A model generated the notes under the pieces. That model saw only the letters and a program-made list of their open reading frames with translations. It did not search any database and was not told the DNA's origin. Below, piece after piece: positions 30,713 to 40,302 of a DNA stretch of 40,787 bases. Each line of letters begins with the position of its first letter. Position 1 is the stretch's first letter. This stretch comes from Christensenellaceae bacterium (GTDB lineage Bacteria > Bacillota > Clostridia > Christensenellales > DTU072). The stretch spans positions 1 to 40,787 of the forward strand of contig JAITLB010000149.1 of assembly GCA_031278175.1 (NCBI GenBank), given 5' to 3'. Made by a program: the position numbers and the translations under genes.

Positions 30713-32204
30713 TTAAATTTATTCAATTTTTATTGCATATTCATGTTGTAAAAACACTCATATATCTATATTCATAATATTAGCACGTATTTCGCACGCT
30801 GTCAACGAATAAAGCAACAGTTATAAATAAAAAAGTATTACTGTTTACTGCATTTCTCGCTGAGAGCAAAAAGCGTACTAGATTCTTTTTGTGCTTAGAA
30901 CTTATGAAAGCTGTTTTATGCGTCTTGCTTGACAGCGATGCATCATTACTATAACACTATAAAAGATAATACCATATAGTCATGAAAAATGCAACAACAA
31001 AATAAATATTACGCATGCTTTGCATAATAAATTTAGTATTTATCTTAAATTGCTGAAAGTTATACCATGATATATTTCATTATCACAAAAACACAATGGG
31101 ATTTGCTACTAAACTAAATTGCAAAACATCCCCATTTTCGCCAAACAAAATGAAAATAACTAGCACACACTATTTATACACTCATAAAAGCGCACCTCCT
31201 TGCTTTTCATTAAATTACCAGTTTTTCGCGCAATTGCTATCTCCTCACTAAATCATATCTATTTCAACACCTTGCTTAGCAAAACATACATGCGACATCT
31301 AGCAAAATATAATTATCACATTTCTCTCCGTTTAATAAAGTTATCAATTGCTTGTTAAGCGTGCAAACGAACATGCGTTCATTAACAAGTAAATGCGCGG
31401 TTCAAAATACTGGTAGCTTCAATAATCAGAGTTGGGCTTTTTAGATCTGCTTACTCCAACAAAACTCTGACGCTTTTATTCTAAATGCATCATTTTTGAA
31501 TCTCTTTTTATGTGTCGCGGCTGGGTTTATATAATTTCAGTGCCGCGATAGCGCGTATTGCACTAGCGGGGCACCAGTACCGAGTTATTTGCTACCTTAA
31601 CAAGCGCTTATAATGCTTTCATAGCAACTGCATCAATTTGTGACTGTTGCTAAACGCCATCACCCCAGCTAGGATAATAAAATAATAAAGCGACCTCGGC
31701 GCACTTAAAATAACAGCATTGTTCGATAGTTTCTACTACAACTAAAGCTAATCAAAATTTTTGCATGCCATAAACCTTATTTTTGTTTGTACTAAAGTTT
31801 AGTTAACAATAAATTGCGTGTTTAGTCTTGATTTTTCGACCAGTAAATGATACTATTATATGTGTTAAATTTAAGTTTGTACAAGGGTTAGTAATATACA
31901 ATTATACAGACTATATAATTGTCACAAACTCGCGCTACTTAAGCAGTTTTCTATTAAATTATATCACTTGTGAACAATTCGATTTAATTGCGAGTTAATT
32001 AACTTGTTATAATTTTAGAAGATGCTAATCAATACAATTAATATCTGAACTAATGCAAAACGCGTTCACGTTCAGTTTCTAGTATGTTCTAATATTAGAT
32101 AGTAGCTGACCCAATCAAGCGCGTTTGAGCTGTTTAGTAGAGCGTTAGTGTAAAACAAAATCGGCACACTAATACATTCTAAAATTATTAGGGAGTAATG
32201 TAAA

Positions 32205-32894
32205 ATGCTATCAATAACAAAAATCCAACACGCGTGTTTTCTTATTTCTGCAGGGAATGCTACTATAGTCACAGATCCGTATTGCACCGATATTGAAAAT
32301 GCTATTAAGCAATTTCCGACAATAAAAAACCCAGATTATATTTTAGTCTCACATGGACATCATGATCACATCGGTAATTTGTTTGATATATTAGGGAATA
32401 AAACAACGGTGATAGCAAATTTTGAGATATGCAATTTCTTAGCAAGAAAAGGTATCACTAAATTGATTCCAATGAACACAGGCGGCCGTCTTGAGTTTAC
32501 TGGTGGGTCTTTTACTATGGTTCACGCTATACACAGTAGCACCATTGAAGACAATGGGGAGTCTCTCTATGCTGGGCTTGCCTGTGGTTATATTATCTCA
32601 ATTGGTGGTAAGACAATATATTTTGCTGGCGACACAGATTTATTTGGTGACATGCAAATAATGGAAGAGCTATACAAACCTCAAATAGGATTATTGCCAA
32701 TAGGTGGAAGGTTCACAATGAATATTGCAAGTGCTGCTTTTGCTTGTAATAACTATTTTAACTTCGAAATTATTATACCTATGCACTACAATACTTTCCC
32801 GCCAATCGCGGTTAATACTGATGATTTTGTAGGTGCAATTAAAAAAAGCAAAGTTGTAGTACTAAACGATTTCACTAGTGCACTTGTGCCATGA
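32205..32894 (+). CDS. Metal-dependent hydrolase, MBL fold (UPF0173-like)
   Basis: 'VSHGHHDHIGN', 'IYFAGDTDLFGDM', 'IIPMHYNTFPPI'. Confidence 0.9.
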   Translation: MLSITKIQHACFLISAGNATIVTDPYCTDIENAIKQFPTIKNPDYILVSHGHHDHIGNLFDILGNKTTVIANFEICNFLARKGITKLIPMNTGGRLEFTGGSFTMVHAIHSSTIEDNGESLYAGLACGYIISIGGKTIYFAGDTDLFGDMQIMEELYKPQIGLLPIGGRFTMNIASAAFACNNYFNFEIIIPMHYNTFPPIAVNTDDFVGAIKKSKVVVLNDFTSALVP

Positions 32895-33005
32895 TGTAAA
32901 CACACATTAAACCCCGTAGCAAAACTTCTTTTGCTCACTTATAGTTTTTAAGCCCATAACGCGCTTATGGCAAGCAATTAAAGCTTTTACACGTCAACGT
33001 TTAAC

Positions 33006-33060
33006 GCCACACCCACTTTCATCGCTGAAGTAGATGTGGCGCTATTGTTTGTTTTTTCTC
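33006..33060 (+). terminator. Rho-independent terminator after MBL-fold gene
   Basis: CGCCACA...TGTGGCG hairpin with inner ACTT/AAGT, then tattgtttgtttttt. Confidence 0.75.
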
Positions 33061-33248
33061 TATATCGACACAAAATCATACAAATCTAAATGGTTTCTAA
33101 ATATATGAGTGCTATGTCTCAATGCGGATTTGTCAGATTTGTTTGTCGCGTCGACTATGAAAACTGATTATGCGTGTTAGTGACAATTTGAACTATTTGC
33201 GCATCTATAGCGCGATGTTATTCATCTCTGGAACAAGATAAATGGGTT

Positions 33249-35330
33249 TTACCTGACCACGTTAGCGGATGCTATGTCTATCAATTCGCCTACAGAAACC
33301 ACTTCTACGTGAGATGCAAGATTGTCTACAAAATAGTTTATCCATGACATTTGGGTTATTGTCCATACATGTACATTTATTAGACTATATGCACCATTAG
33401 TAGTTATGTCAGTTGATTGCATGTTAACTACGTTTGCGACACTCCTTATTATTAACTCAGAAGGGTTTGTATCCCACAAAGAACGTCTCACCGTAATAAA
33501 AGGTTTGTCGTTACTCCAGTATATTTTGCCTTTGTCATATTCGTATTTCGATGGATCCATCAACCATATCCCGCCTTTTATCGCATCTTGTGAAGAATAA
33601 TACCCTGCCTTTTCAAGTATAGACGTTTCACCATTTGCAAACTTATGCTTGTTATCTAAAAGCGTAATTACATCAATATCTGAAGCTCTCATTGCTTTTG
33701 TCGTCTTTTCTACAAAAGCTGATAAAATGTCATTTGGGAAAAGGGAAGAGTTCATGTATCCCGCTCCTGAGGGACCAGTAATAAAGTGGTCATTTTCACT
33801 AGCACTGGCATACACGCGTTGCAAGCTGTATGCATTCAACTCAAATGCTAGAGGAGGGACAGTCCACGTTAGTTTGTAATCGGTACGACCTTTTAATCGT
33901 TGCGCAAAAAGAGAACCATCTAAGAGATACTCCCCTTGGAAATATTGCAAATTGTCGCCATCTGAAAGCAGTAGTGCAACATAGTGTTTACCTTGTTCGC
34001 CAGTAATTTGTCTATCCTCATTAGGTTGAGAAAATGTTGTATGCTCTAGCGCACTTAAATAACTCAAATTGAAAGCATAATCAGAAGCAATTATAAAATC
34101 ACCAAATTTAGATATTTCAATAACAAATTCAAGTTCATCAGAAGACCATCCAAGAATTGGTGTGTTGCTATTTGCCCATGGCAAAACTTCATTTCTCAAA
34201 AAATCAACGTCGGTCTGTTCATCATGTCGAGTAAAGAAAATGAAACAACTATTAGATATGCCATAATCTCTTAGGGCATATGTATCTGCCTCATCACTAA
34301 GCTCGACTGGTTGATGGATTAATAAGTTCTTATTAAGTACATCTTTATAGCGATTAAATATTACACGTTGTTTTTGCGCTCTGTCGCCTTCTATTAAGCT
34401 CATATCCTCGTGAAATTCAAATCCTGCTTGCTCTACTTGCGACCTTAAACTTTCTGGAACCGCTAAATATGACTCTGCTGCAGAAACAGTAGAGGCTAAA
34501 TTAATGCCGATATCGCCGTTAGCGCTATTGTACGTTACAAACTTCTTATCTTTTACATGCGATTCAAACATTTTAAGCAACTCAAACAGATCATTAACCC
34601 TAACTATGTTTATCTCAGGATCGTAACACTGTGCTGTATATAAATAACTAATATCGTTATACCTGTCAATATATATCTCTGCCTTGGTTTTTGCAACTAT
34701 ACCCTGAATATTTATTAAAAGTGCCAGTCTGTCACGATTGAATTTTCTTGCGTCTACGACATATACCGTCTTTGAATATTCTTTCTTCTCAAAATATACA
34801 CTATCAAATGACGTATCAGGTTCAGTAATCTCTTTTTGATATGCCGAAATAGTAAAGTTTATAAGCTTGCCTGTTAGTCCTACAATCACTTTAAAAGTGA
34901 ATTTCAATTCATTTTCATTTACCAAAAAATACACAGTGGGCAAACCATTAGCTGGTCTTTCGAATCCAAGGGTGTCACCTAGTTCCATATATGGAGAGTA
35001 CTCAGTATCTCCATCATCACTAATAAGGGTGACTTGTGACGCATAAATCGTCCGCTGCTCCTGGGTATAATTAACATCAACTTTTATAAGTTTTTTGCCC
35101 GCTTCTGGGCTTGTCACATTTGTTACTAGATATCCTCTTTCAATGCACATTGTGTTACCACCAAGGAAAAAGTATTTACCCAATTGCTCATACTCGTAAT
35201 TGACATCTAGACATCCCAACGGCAAAATAATCAACAATGCAGTTAAAAATACAACTATAGCTAATTTGATTTTTTTCATAATAGTCCTTCCATAATAACG
35301 CAAGACTACGTTATTATCCGAGCCGCGCAT
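33249..35330 (-). CDS. GxGYxYP-type putative glycoside hydrolase lipoprotein (real start likely MKKIKLAIVVF)
   Basis: Lipobox 'LPLGC'; 'VALLLSDGDNLQYF', 'GPSGAGYMNSSLFP' resembling the GxGYxYP family. Confidence 0.75.
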   Translation of the reverse strand: MRGSDNNVVLRYYGRTIMKKIKLAIVVFLTALLIILPLGCLDVNYEYEQLGKYFFLGGNTMCIERGYLVTNVTSPEAGKKLIKVDVNYTQEQRTIYASQVTLISDDGDTEYSPYMELGDTLGFERPANGLPTVYFLVNENELKFTFKVIVGLTGKLINFTISAYQKEITEPDTSFDSVYFEKKEYSKTVYVVDARKFNRDRLALLINIQGIVAKTKAEIYIDRYNDISYLYTAQCYDPEINIVRVNDLFELLKMFESHVKDKKFVTYNSANGDIGINLASTVSAAESYLAVPESLRSQVEQAGFEFHEDMSLIEGDRAQKQRVIFNRYKDVLNKNLLIHQPVELSDEADTYALRDYGISNSCFIFFTRHDEQTDVDFLRNEVLPWANSNTPILGWSSDELEFVIEISKFGDFIIASDYAFNLSYLSALEHTTFSQPNEDRQITGEQGKHYVALLLSDGDNLQYFQGEYLLDGSLFAQRLKGRTDYKLTWTVPPLAFELNAYSLQRVYASASENDHFITGPSGAGYMNSSLFPNDILSAFVEKTTKAMRASDIDVITLLDNKHKFANGETSILEKAGYYSSQDAIKGGIWLMDPSKYEYDKGKIYWSNDKPFITVRRSLWDTNPSELIIRSVANVVNMQSTDITTNGAYSLINVHVWTITQMSWINYFVDNLASHVEVVSVGELIDIASANVVR

Positions 35331-35978
35331 GCTTAAATTCGTGCTAGCGACAGTCTTGCAAAATTACTATTACTGCAATAATATCACCAACACTGATTTC
35401 GGTGTCGTTAAGCATAACATTTTTTATAGGATTTTTCAAGTAAAATGCCAAATATCGACACAATTGCCAATCTGAATAGGGAATTGCATTTGCTCATTAA
35501 CGTATCAATATTACAATTTGTGTTCAAGAATGATGGTGCTTCTTTGTGGTCATATAAATGGATTAATGCAACACTTTGCGGAAAACGTTTATTCTCTAAA
35601 ATTCAGTAACAAGATAATCCAAATTAAAATGTTAAGCTCTAAAATCCCAATGTGATGTTGCTCTTAACTTGCTTTCATAAAACGCAAATATACTACATAC
35701 CACTCTAGTATTTGACAAATTTCGAACGTTTTGATATATTTAATTATATTTACTCACCTAGCTGAGTCAATTATCGTTAGCCCTTGAGTAAATAAAGTAG
35801 TTTTACTACGCTTGTTTGTCTTTAATTAAGCCAAAAAGCGATGTAGTTATTATAAAACAAATTGTAATTTGCGATGTTTAGCAACTTAAGTAACTATCTT
35901 TTGCGCTGGCAACACGTTGCAACGTATAGCAGACTTGATATTTGTACCATCAATAATTTGAAATTGATTTCTTATTAT

Positions 35979-36055
35979 CGAGATGTAGCGCAGTTTGGTA
36001 GCGCGCTTGGTTCGGGACCAAGAGGTCATGGGTTCGAATCCCCTCATCTCGACCA
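35979..36055 (+). tRNA. tRNA-Pro (anticodon CGG)
   Basis: CGAGATG...CATCTCG acceptor, CTTGG-TTCGGGA-CCAAG anticodon arm, GGTTCGAATCC T-arm, encoded CCA. Confidence 0.95.
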
Positions 36056-36082
36056 TCTTAATCAACAGTCGTTGATACCTTC

Positions 36083-36115
36083 AATCCATCGGAGTTCCCG
36101 ATGGATTATTTGTTT
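36083..36115 (+). terminator. Terminator after tRNA-Pro
   Basis: AATCCATCGG agttc CCGATGGATT then atttgttt. Confidence 0.8.
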
Positions 36116-36251
36116 CTAAAGGCGGATAGCACGGGGACTTCGGGGCTTTAGCTATTCGAAAATCTGCACCCATGACTTGGCGGTTTTCGTTCCGATAACC
36201 GCAGGGTCATCATTCAATATGTGCTCTGCTACCACTAAAGCGTACACGCAA

Positions 36252-36515
36252 AAAACAGAACTGTAAAACTTTGAAGGTATCTCATATGAAAAAGAGAAAC
36301 CTTGGTGCAAGTGCTATAAAACTTGCACTATCGCACCTCACTACTGGTCTTATGTCCAGTAGTGAGGTGCGAACTATTGGGGGGTTAGCATTTGCACACT
36401 TTGCAAATGGCAACGGTGCTACGACATGTACGGTATTGATTGTTAGAGTATTTGCAATGGATCCTCATCAAGAGATTTGTACACAAAAACACTACATTTC
36501 AGATAGTTCTGTTTT
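36252..36515. mobile_element. Candidate MITE-like / palindromic mini-element
   Basis: 11-bp perfect inverted repeats AAAACAGAACT (36252-36262) / AGTTCTGTTTT (36505-36515) enclosing three perfect hairpins (8, 16 and 8 bp). Confidence 0.4.
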
Positions 36516-36554
36516 ATAAAGATGGGTTTTATGGTATAATAAGGCATCGAACTC

Positions 36555-36884
36555 ATGGACTACGATCCATTCAAAGGAATTTATCACATGAAAAGCAGAA
36601 ACTTAACAAGTGATGAGAAATTAGAAGTAGTAAAATTTTGCCTTGGTAACAAATTGGACTACAAACTCACCGCTGAACACTTTAAGTTGCCGTATAATCA
36701 AGTTTACCAATGGGTAAAAAAATACAATATAAAAGGCATCGATGGTTTACAAGACAACCGAGGACACCACAAGACTGAAGAGGAAATGACCGAGGTAGAA
36801 CGCCTTAAAAGAGATCTTGTTAAAGCAATGTGCAAATTAGAGTGTTTACAAATGGAGAATGAAATTCTTAAAAAAAGGAAATAG
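36555..36884 (+). CDS. IS3-family transposase OrfA (HTH); likely start at 36588
   Basis: 'LTSDEKLEVVKFCLGNKLDYKLTAEHFKLPYNQVYQWVKKY' HTH and C-terminal leucine-zipper-like 'LECLQMENEILKKRK'. Confidence 0.85.
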   Translation: MDYDPFKGIYHMKSRNLTSDEKLEVVKFCLGNKLDYKLTAEHFKLPYNQVYQWVKKYNIKGIDGLQDNRGHHKTEEEMTEVERLKRDLVKAMCKLECLQMENEILKKRK

Positions 36885-37360
36885 AGGTAAGACAAATTTC
36901 TCAAAAACCAGACAGGAGGAAAAATATCTTGTTGTTAAAGGATTAAGAAGTAAGTATTCAGTTAAATTGCTATGCAAAATACCCAGTTTGCCCCGTTCTT
37001 CGTATTATAAGTGAGCAACCTGGCACGACCTGCCGAGAAAGAAAGTTGTGCGATTTCAAGACTTATCCTAGATTACCGCGAAACTTTCAATAAGATGCTA
37101 GGTTACAGGCGGATGACATTATTCCTGAATACATTAAAACAAAAGAAATACAACAAAAAACGAATTCGTCGCTTAATGAAAATGCTCGGAGTTTCCTCTG
37201 TTATATGTCGCAAACGTAAGGGCTTTATTAAGTGCAAGCCTCAAATTACAGCAGAAAATATTCTAAATAGTGGGTTTAATGCAGTCCCCCAAATGAAAGT
37301 AGCTGACCATTGTAGGCGAATTTAAGAATAAATGTGACATTCAGAGTGCCGTCTCCTATG
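36885..37360 (+). pseudogene. IS3-family OrfB, frameshifted and truncated
   Basis: 'EKYLVVKGLRSKYSVKLLCKIPSLPRSSYYK*' then, in another frame, 'ILDYRETFNKMLGYRRMTLFLN...RIRRLMKMLGVSSVICRKRKGFIKCK...NSGFNAV', then a further frame 'LTIVGEFK'; DDE catalytic core missing. Confidence 0.8.
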
Positions 37361-37569
37361 CCATACAAATCAAAAAATAACACCTGTCGCGCCGCAATCG
37401 AGTAACCGCCTATACAAAAAAATGCGGCAAATAACGAGCTTACACGGCACTCTCGCTCGGGAGTTCAAAGACTGCAACACATAAAGCCCACCAAAAACGC
37501 ATTTAATGTTGCGTTTCCTGATGACTTAAAGCTCAAGGTAGCGGGCGCAAAAGTAGTCAAATTTATAAG

Positions 37570-37823
37570 AGATTGAACCCTGACAAACCTGCCTACACGG
37601 TTACCGCTAGCGGTAGCGGCGGCACGCATATTTATCATTGGGCAGAGCCGCGATCATTAACAAACCATGAAAGGACCAGACTGCAAACTTTCCCCGATAG
37701 TTATATCTTTAAGTGGTCAAAGGAAAGTGTACGTAGGCAAATAGGAATGGCGATACCATGCGATGGGCGAAGATTATCAGCAAGGCAGTGCTTAACAGCT
37801 TCGCAAGGATAGAATATCCTTAG
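37570..37823 (+). pseudogene. DNA (cytosine-5) methyltransferase C-terminal remnant
   Basis: 'LNPDKPAYTVTASGSGGTHIYHWAEPRSLTNHERTRLQTFPDSYIFKWSKESVRRQIGMAIPCDG', then frameshift to 'AKIISKAVLNSFARIEYP*'; catalytic N-terminus absent. Confidence 0.85.
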
Positions 37824-38194
37824 ATAGAATCAAACATAAATGAAGCCGAGAAATTGGATCAACGAAATGATGAATAATTGGTGTATTACAAGACCAAAGC
37901 GGAAATTAAATTCCGTGCCAGATTTGCTAATCACATTTAGCGAAATACAACTCAATCAAGCATGGGGAGGTGCAATGTCAACGCATCTCTCTTGAAAAGC
38001 ACTAGAGAAAGCTGGGTTAAAACGTGTTATGGACAGGACGTAATGTTCAATACCCCCCGAACTATTCCTGGAGTAGAGCAATTGGACAGTTGCTCTTTGA
38101 ACCGTAATGCTTGTTTGACAACGAGACGCGCACACAAAACTCTGTCTTGTTTGAATACACATGAACTACTAATTTGGAAAACATGGTGGTCGTA

Positions 38195-39757
38195 ATGGAT
38201 ATCTGCTATAAAAAATTATGGACACTCCTGCTTGAAAGGGACTTGAGCAAAGATGACTTGCGCAAGCTGACGGGAATTTCAACATCATCCATCGCAAAGC
38301 TTGCCAAATGCGAGAATGTAAACACGGACATCCTTGTGAAAATCTGCTTGGGGCTGAATTGTCAATTGCACGAGATTATGGATCTTGCTCCGATGAAGTC
38401 GCAAATGGCAACAGTTAATCTGGAAATGGAAAGTCAAAACATCGAATGGAAAGAAAAATGGCACGATGAGTATCTCCACACCCTCTGCGCCTTCGCTAAC
38501 GCGAGCGGCGGCATGATTGAAATCGGACGAACAGATAAAGGTGAAATGATCGGCATTTCGGATGCCCGCAAGCTCCTCGAAGCGTTGCCGAGCAAGTTCC
38601 GAAGTTCTATGGGTATTGTTGCCGATGTTGACCTCGCGGAGGAAAACAGCATGCAATTTCTCCGCGTGACGGTCAAAGCTCATCCGCACCCTATAAGTTG
38701 TAACGGCAAGTATTACTACCGCGCTGGTGGAACAACACAAGAGTTGACAGGCAATGCGCTTGACGAGTTTCTGCTTCGCAAGCAGGGTAAAACTTGGGAC
38801 GGCATGCCCGTACCGCACATCGGTGTCAGCGACTTCGCGCGCGATGCTTTTATGATATTCCGCAAGAAAGCGGTCGAGAGTACCCGAATGACCGAAGAGG
38901 ACTTGCAGATGTCAGATGAGTCCCTTCTTGACAACTTGCGCCTCACCGAGGGCAGTTATCTTCGCCGCGCTGCGATCCTGCTCTTTCATCAGGACGCGGA
39001 AAAGTGGGTGACGGGGGCATATGTAAAAGTTGGCAAGTTCGCAAGTGACACAGACTTGGTGTATCAGCACGAAGTACACGGTCCGTTGATTTCCCTGCCC
39101 GACAAGGTTATGGAGGTTATCTACCTCAATTACTTTAAGGGCATTATAAGCTACAACGGGATTCAGCGGGTGGAAACCTATCCTGTGCCACACGCGGCAT
39201 TTCGCGAAGCCATTACCAATGCCATTGTTCACCGCGATTACAGCACAGGCACACCGATTCAAATTAAGGTATTTGACGACCGCGTGATTATATACAACGA
39301 TGGACGTTTGCTGGAAAAATGGACGATTGAGGACTTGTTTCTCACGCACCGATCCGAGCCGCACAACCCGCTCATCTCCAACGCTTTCTTCCGCGCTGGA
39401 ATGATTGAGTCTTGGGGACGCGGCATTGAAAAGATAACCGAAACTTGCAAGAAAGCGGGGAAATCCGCGCCTGTGATTGAATACAAGCACAACCGCGAGT
39501 TTTCGGTGACCTTTTTCTGTGATGTCGCCATCACTGAAAACATCACCAAGAGCAACAGCGTTCGCGAAACGCAAGAGAGAATCATCGCGATTATGGTAGC
39601 GAACCCGACCGTTACAGCAAAGGCATTGTCTGCGGATCTTGGCATAGCGGACAGAGATATAAAGAACCACATCAAGGCACTCAAAGCTGCGGGGCTGGTG
39701 AAACGCGTGGGCATAGTTAAGGGGCGTCATTGGGTCGTGAAACAGGAGGAAAACTAA
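38195..39757 (+). CDS. N-terminal Cro/C1-type (HTH_26-like) HTH fused to AlbA_2 / RecG-like ATP-binding regulator
   Basis: 'MDICYKKLWTLLLERDLSKDDLRKLTGISTSSIAKLAKCENVNTDILVKICLGLNCQLHEIMDLAP' then 'MATVNLEMESQNIEWKEKWHDEYLHTLCAFANASGGMIEIG...FREAITNAIVHRDY...RGIEKI...'; the track ORF begins at 38174. Confidence 0.9.
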   Translation: MDICYKKLWTLLLERDLSKDDLRKLTGISTSSIAKLAKCENVNTDILVKICLGLNCQLHEIMDLAPMKSQMATVNLEMESQNIEWKEKWHDEYLHTLCAFANASGGMIEIGRTDKGEMIGISDARKLLEALPSKFRSSMGIVADVDLAEENSMQFLRVTVKAHPHPISCNGKYYYRAGGTTQELTGNALDEFLLRKQGKTWDGMPVPHIGVSDFARDAFMIFRKKAVESTRMTEEDLQMSDESLLDNLRLTEGSYLRRAAILLFHQDAEKWVTGAYVKVGKFASDTDLVYQHEVHGPLISLPDKVMEVIYLNYFKGIISYNGIQRVETYPVPHAAFREAITNAIVHRDYSTGTPIQIKVFDDRVIIYNDGRLLEKWTIEDLFLTHRSEPHNPLISNAFFRAGMIESWGRGIEKITETCKKAGKSAPVIEYKHNREFSVTFFCDVAITENITKSNSVRETQERIIAIMVANPTVTAKALSADLGIADRDIKNHIKALKAAGLVKRVGIVKGRHWVVKQEEN

Positions 39758-40060
39758 ATAGCGACAGCCAAATCTAAAAAAGAGTCAAGCACGGAAGAAA
39801 CACTATGTAAAGCGAGCACAAGATGCGCGCCTCTGTTGAACCTGCAGAGTATAAGCATGTCGCTCTCAGTCTGTTCTTTCTTAAATTCGCGAACTTTAAA
39901 TTCGACAAGCGGCGGCAGGATCTTATTGACGAGGGCAAAGCGAAATTCGTGGACATCGACTCCTTTTACACGATGGAAAATATTTTTTCTCTGGCCGAGT
40001 CGCGATGGTCGTACATCCTGCAGAACGCGAAACAACCTAACATCGCTTTGTTGATCACGG
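39758..40060 (+). pseudogene. Type I restriction methyltransferase (HsdM) N-terminal remnant
   Basis: 'ATAKSKKESSTEETL' then frameshift then 'RASVEPAEYKHVALSLFFLKFANFKFDKRRQDLIDEG...MENIFSLAESRWSYILQNAKQPNIALLI'; ATA at expected start position. Confidence 0.85.
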
Positions 40061-40082
40061 GTTGTTCTTAAACTTGGTTTGC

Positions 40083-40301
40083 TCTCCGATTTCATTTGGG
40101 GCATGTTGACGGCAAGCCGATTGATAGCAGACTTAAAGATTTGTCAGCTGATCCCGCAAAGACGGAACTATCCGACCGCATAAGCCGCGATATGTCGAAA
40201 CTCGGTTTCAAGTTCGTCGGTAGTACGATAATCTACTCGTATTTGTAGGGATAGGCATTGTGAACAACCATATTGTGAGTTGCGAGTTTAGGAGGAGTTA
40301 A
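40083..40301 (+). pseudogene. DNA-3-methyladenine glycosylase I (Tag) C-terminal remnant
   Basis: 'VDGKPIDSRLKDLSADPAKTELSDRISRDMSKLGFKFVGSTIIYSYL' then frameshift 'VGIGIVNNHIVSCEF' matching the Tag C-terminal pattern. Confidence 0.8.
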
Positions 40302-40302
40302 T

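Noticed and set aside
36271-36519. 82-aa ORF 'MKKRNLGASAIKLALSHLTTG...'
   Set aside because: It runs through three perfect hairpins and terminal inverted repeats and has no recognised domain; more likely incidental to the element, although an RBS-like gaagg precedes it.
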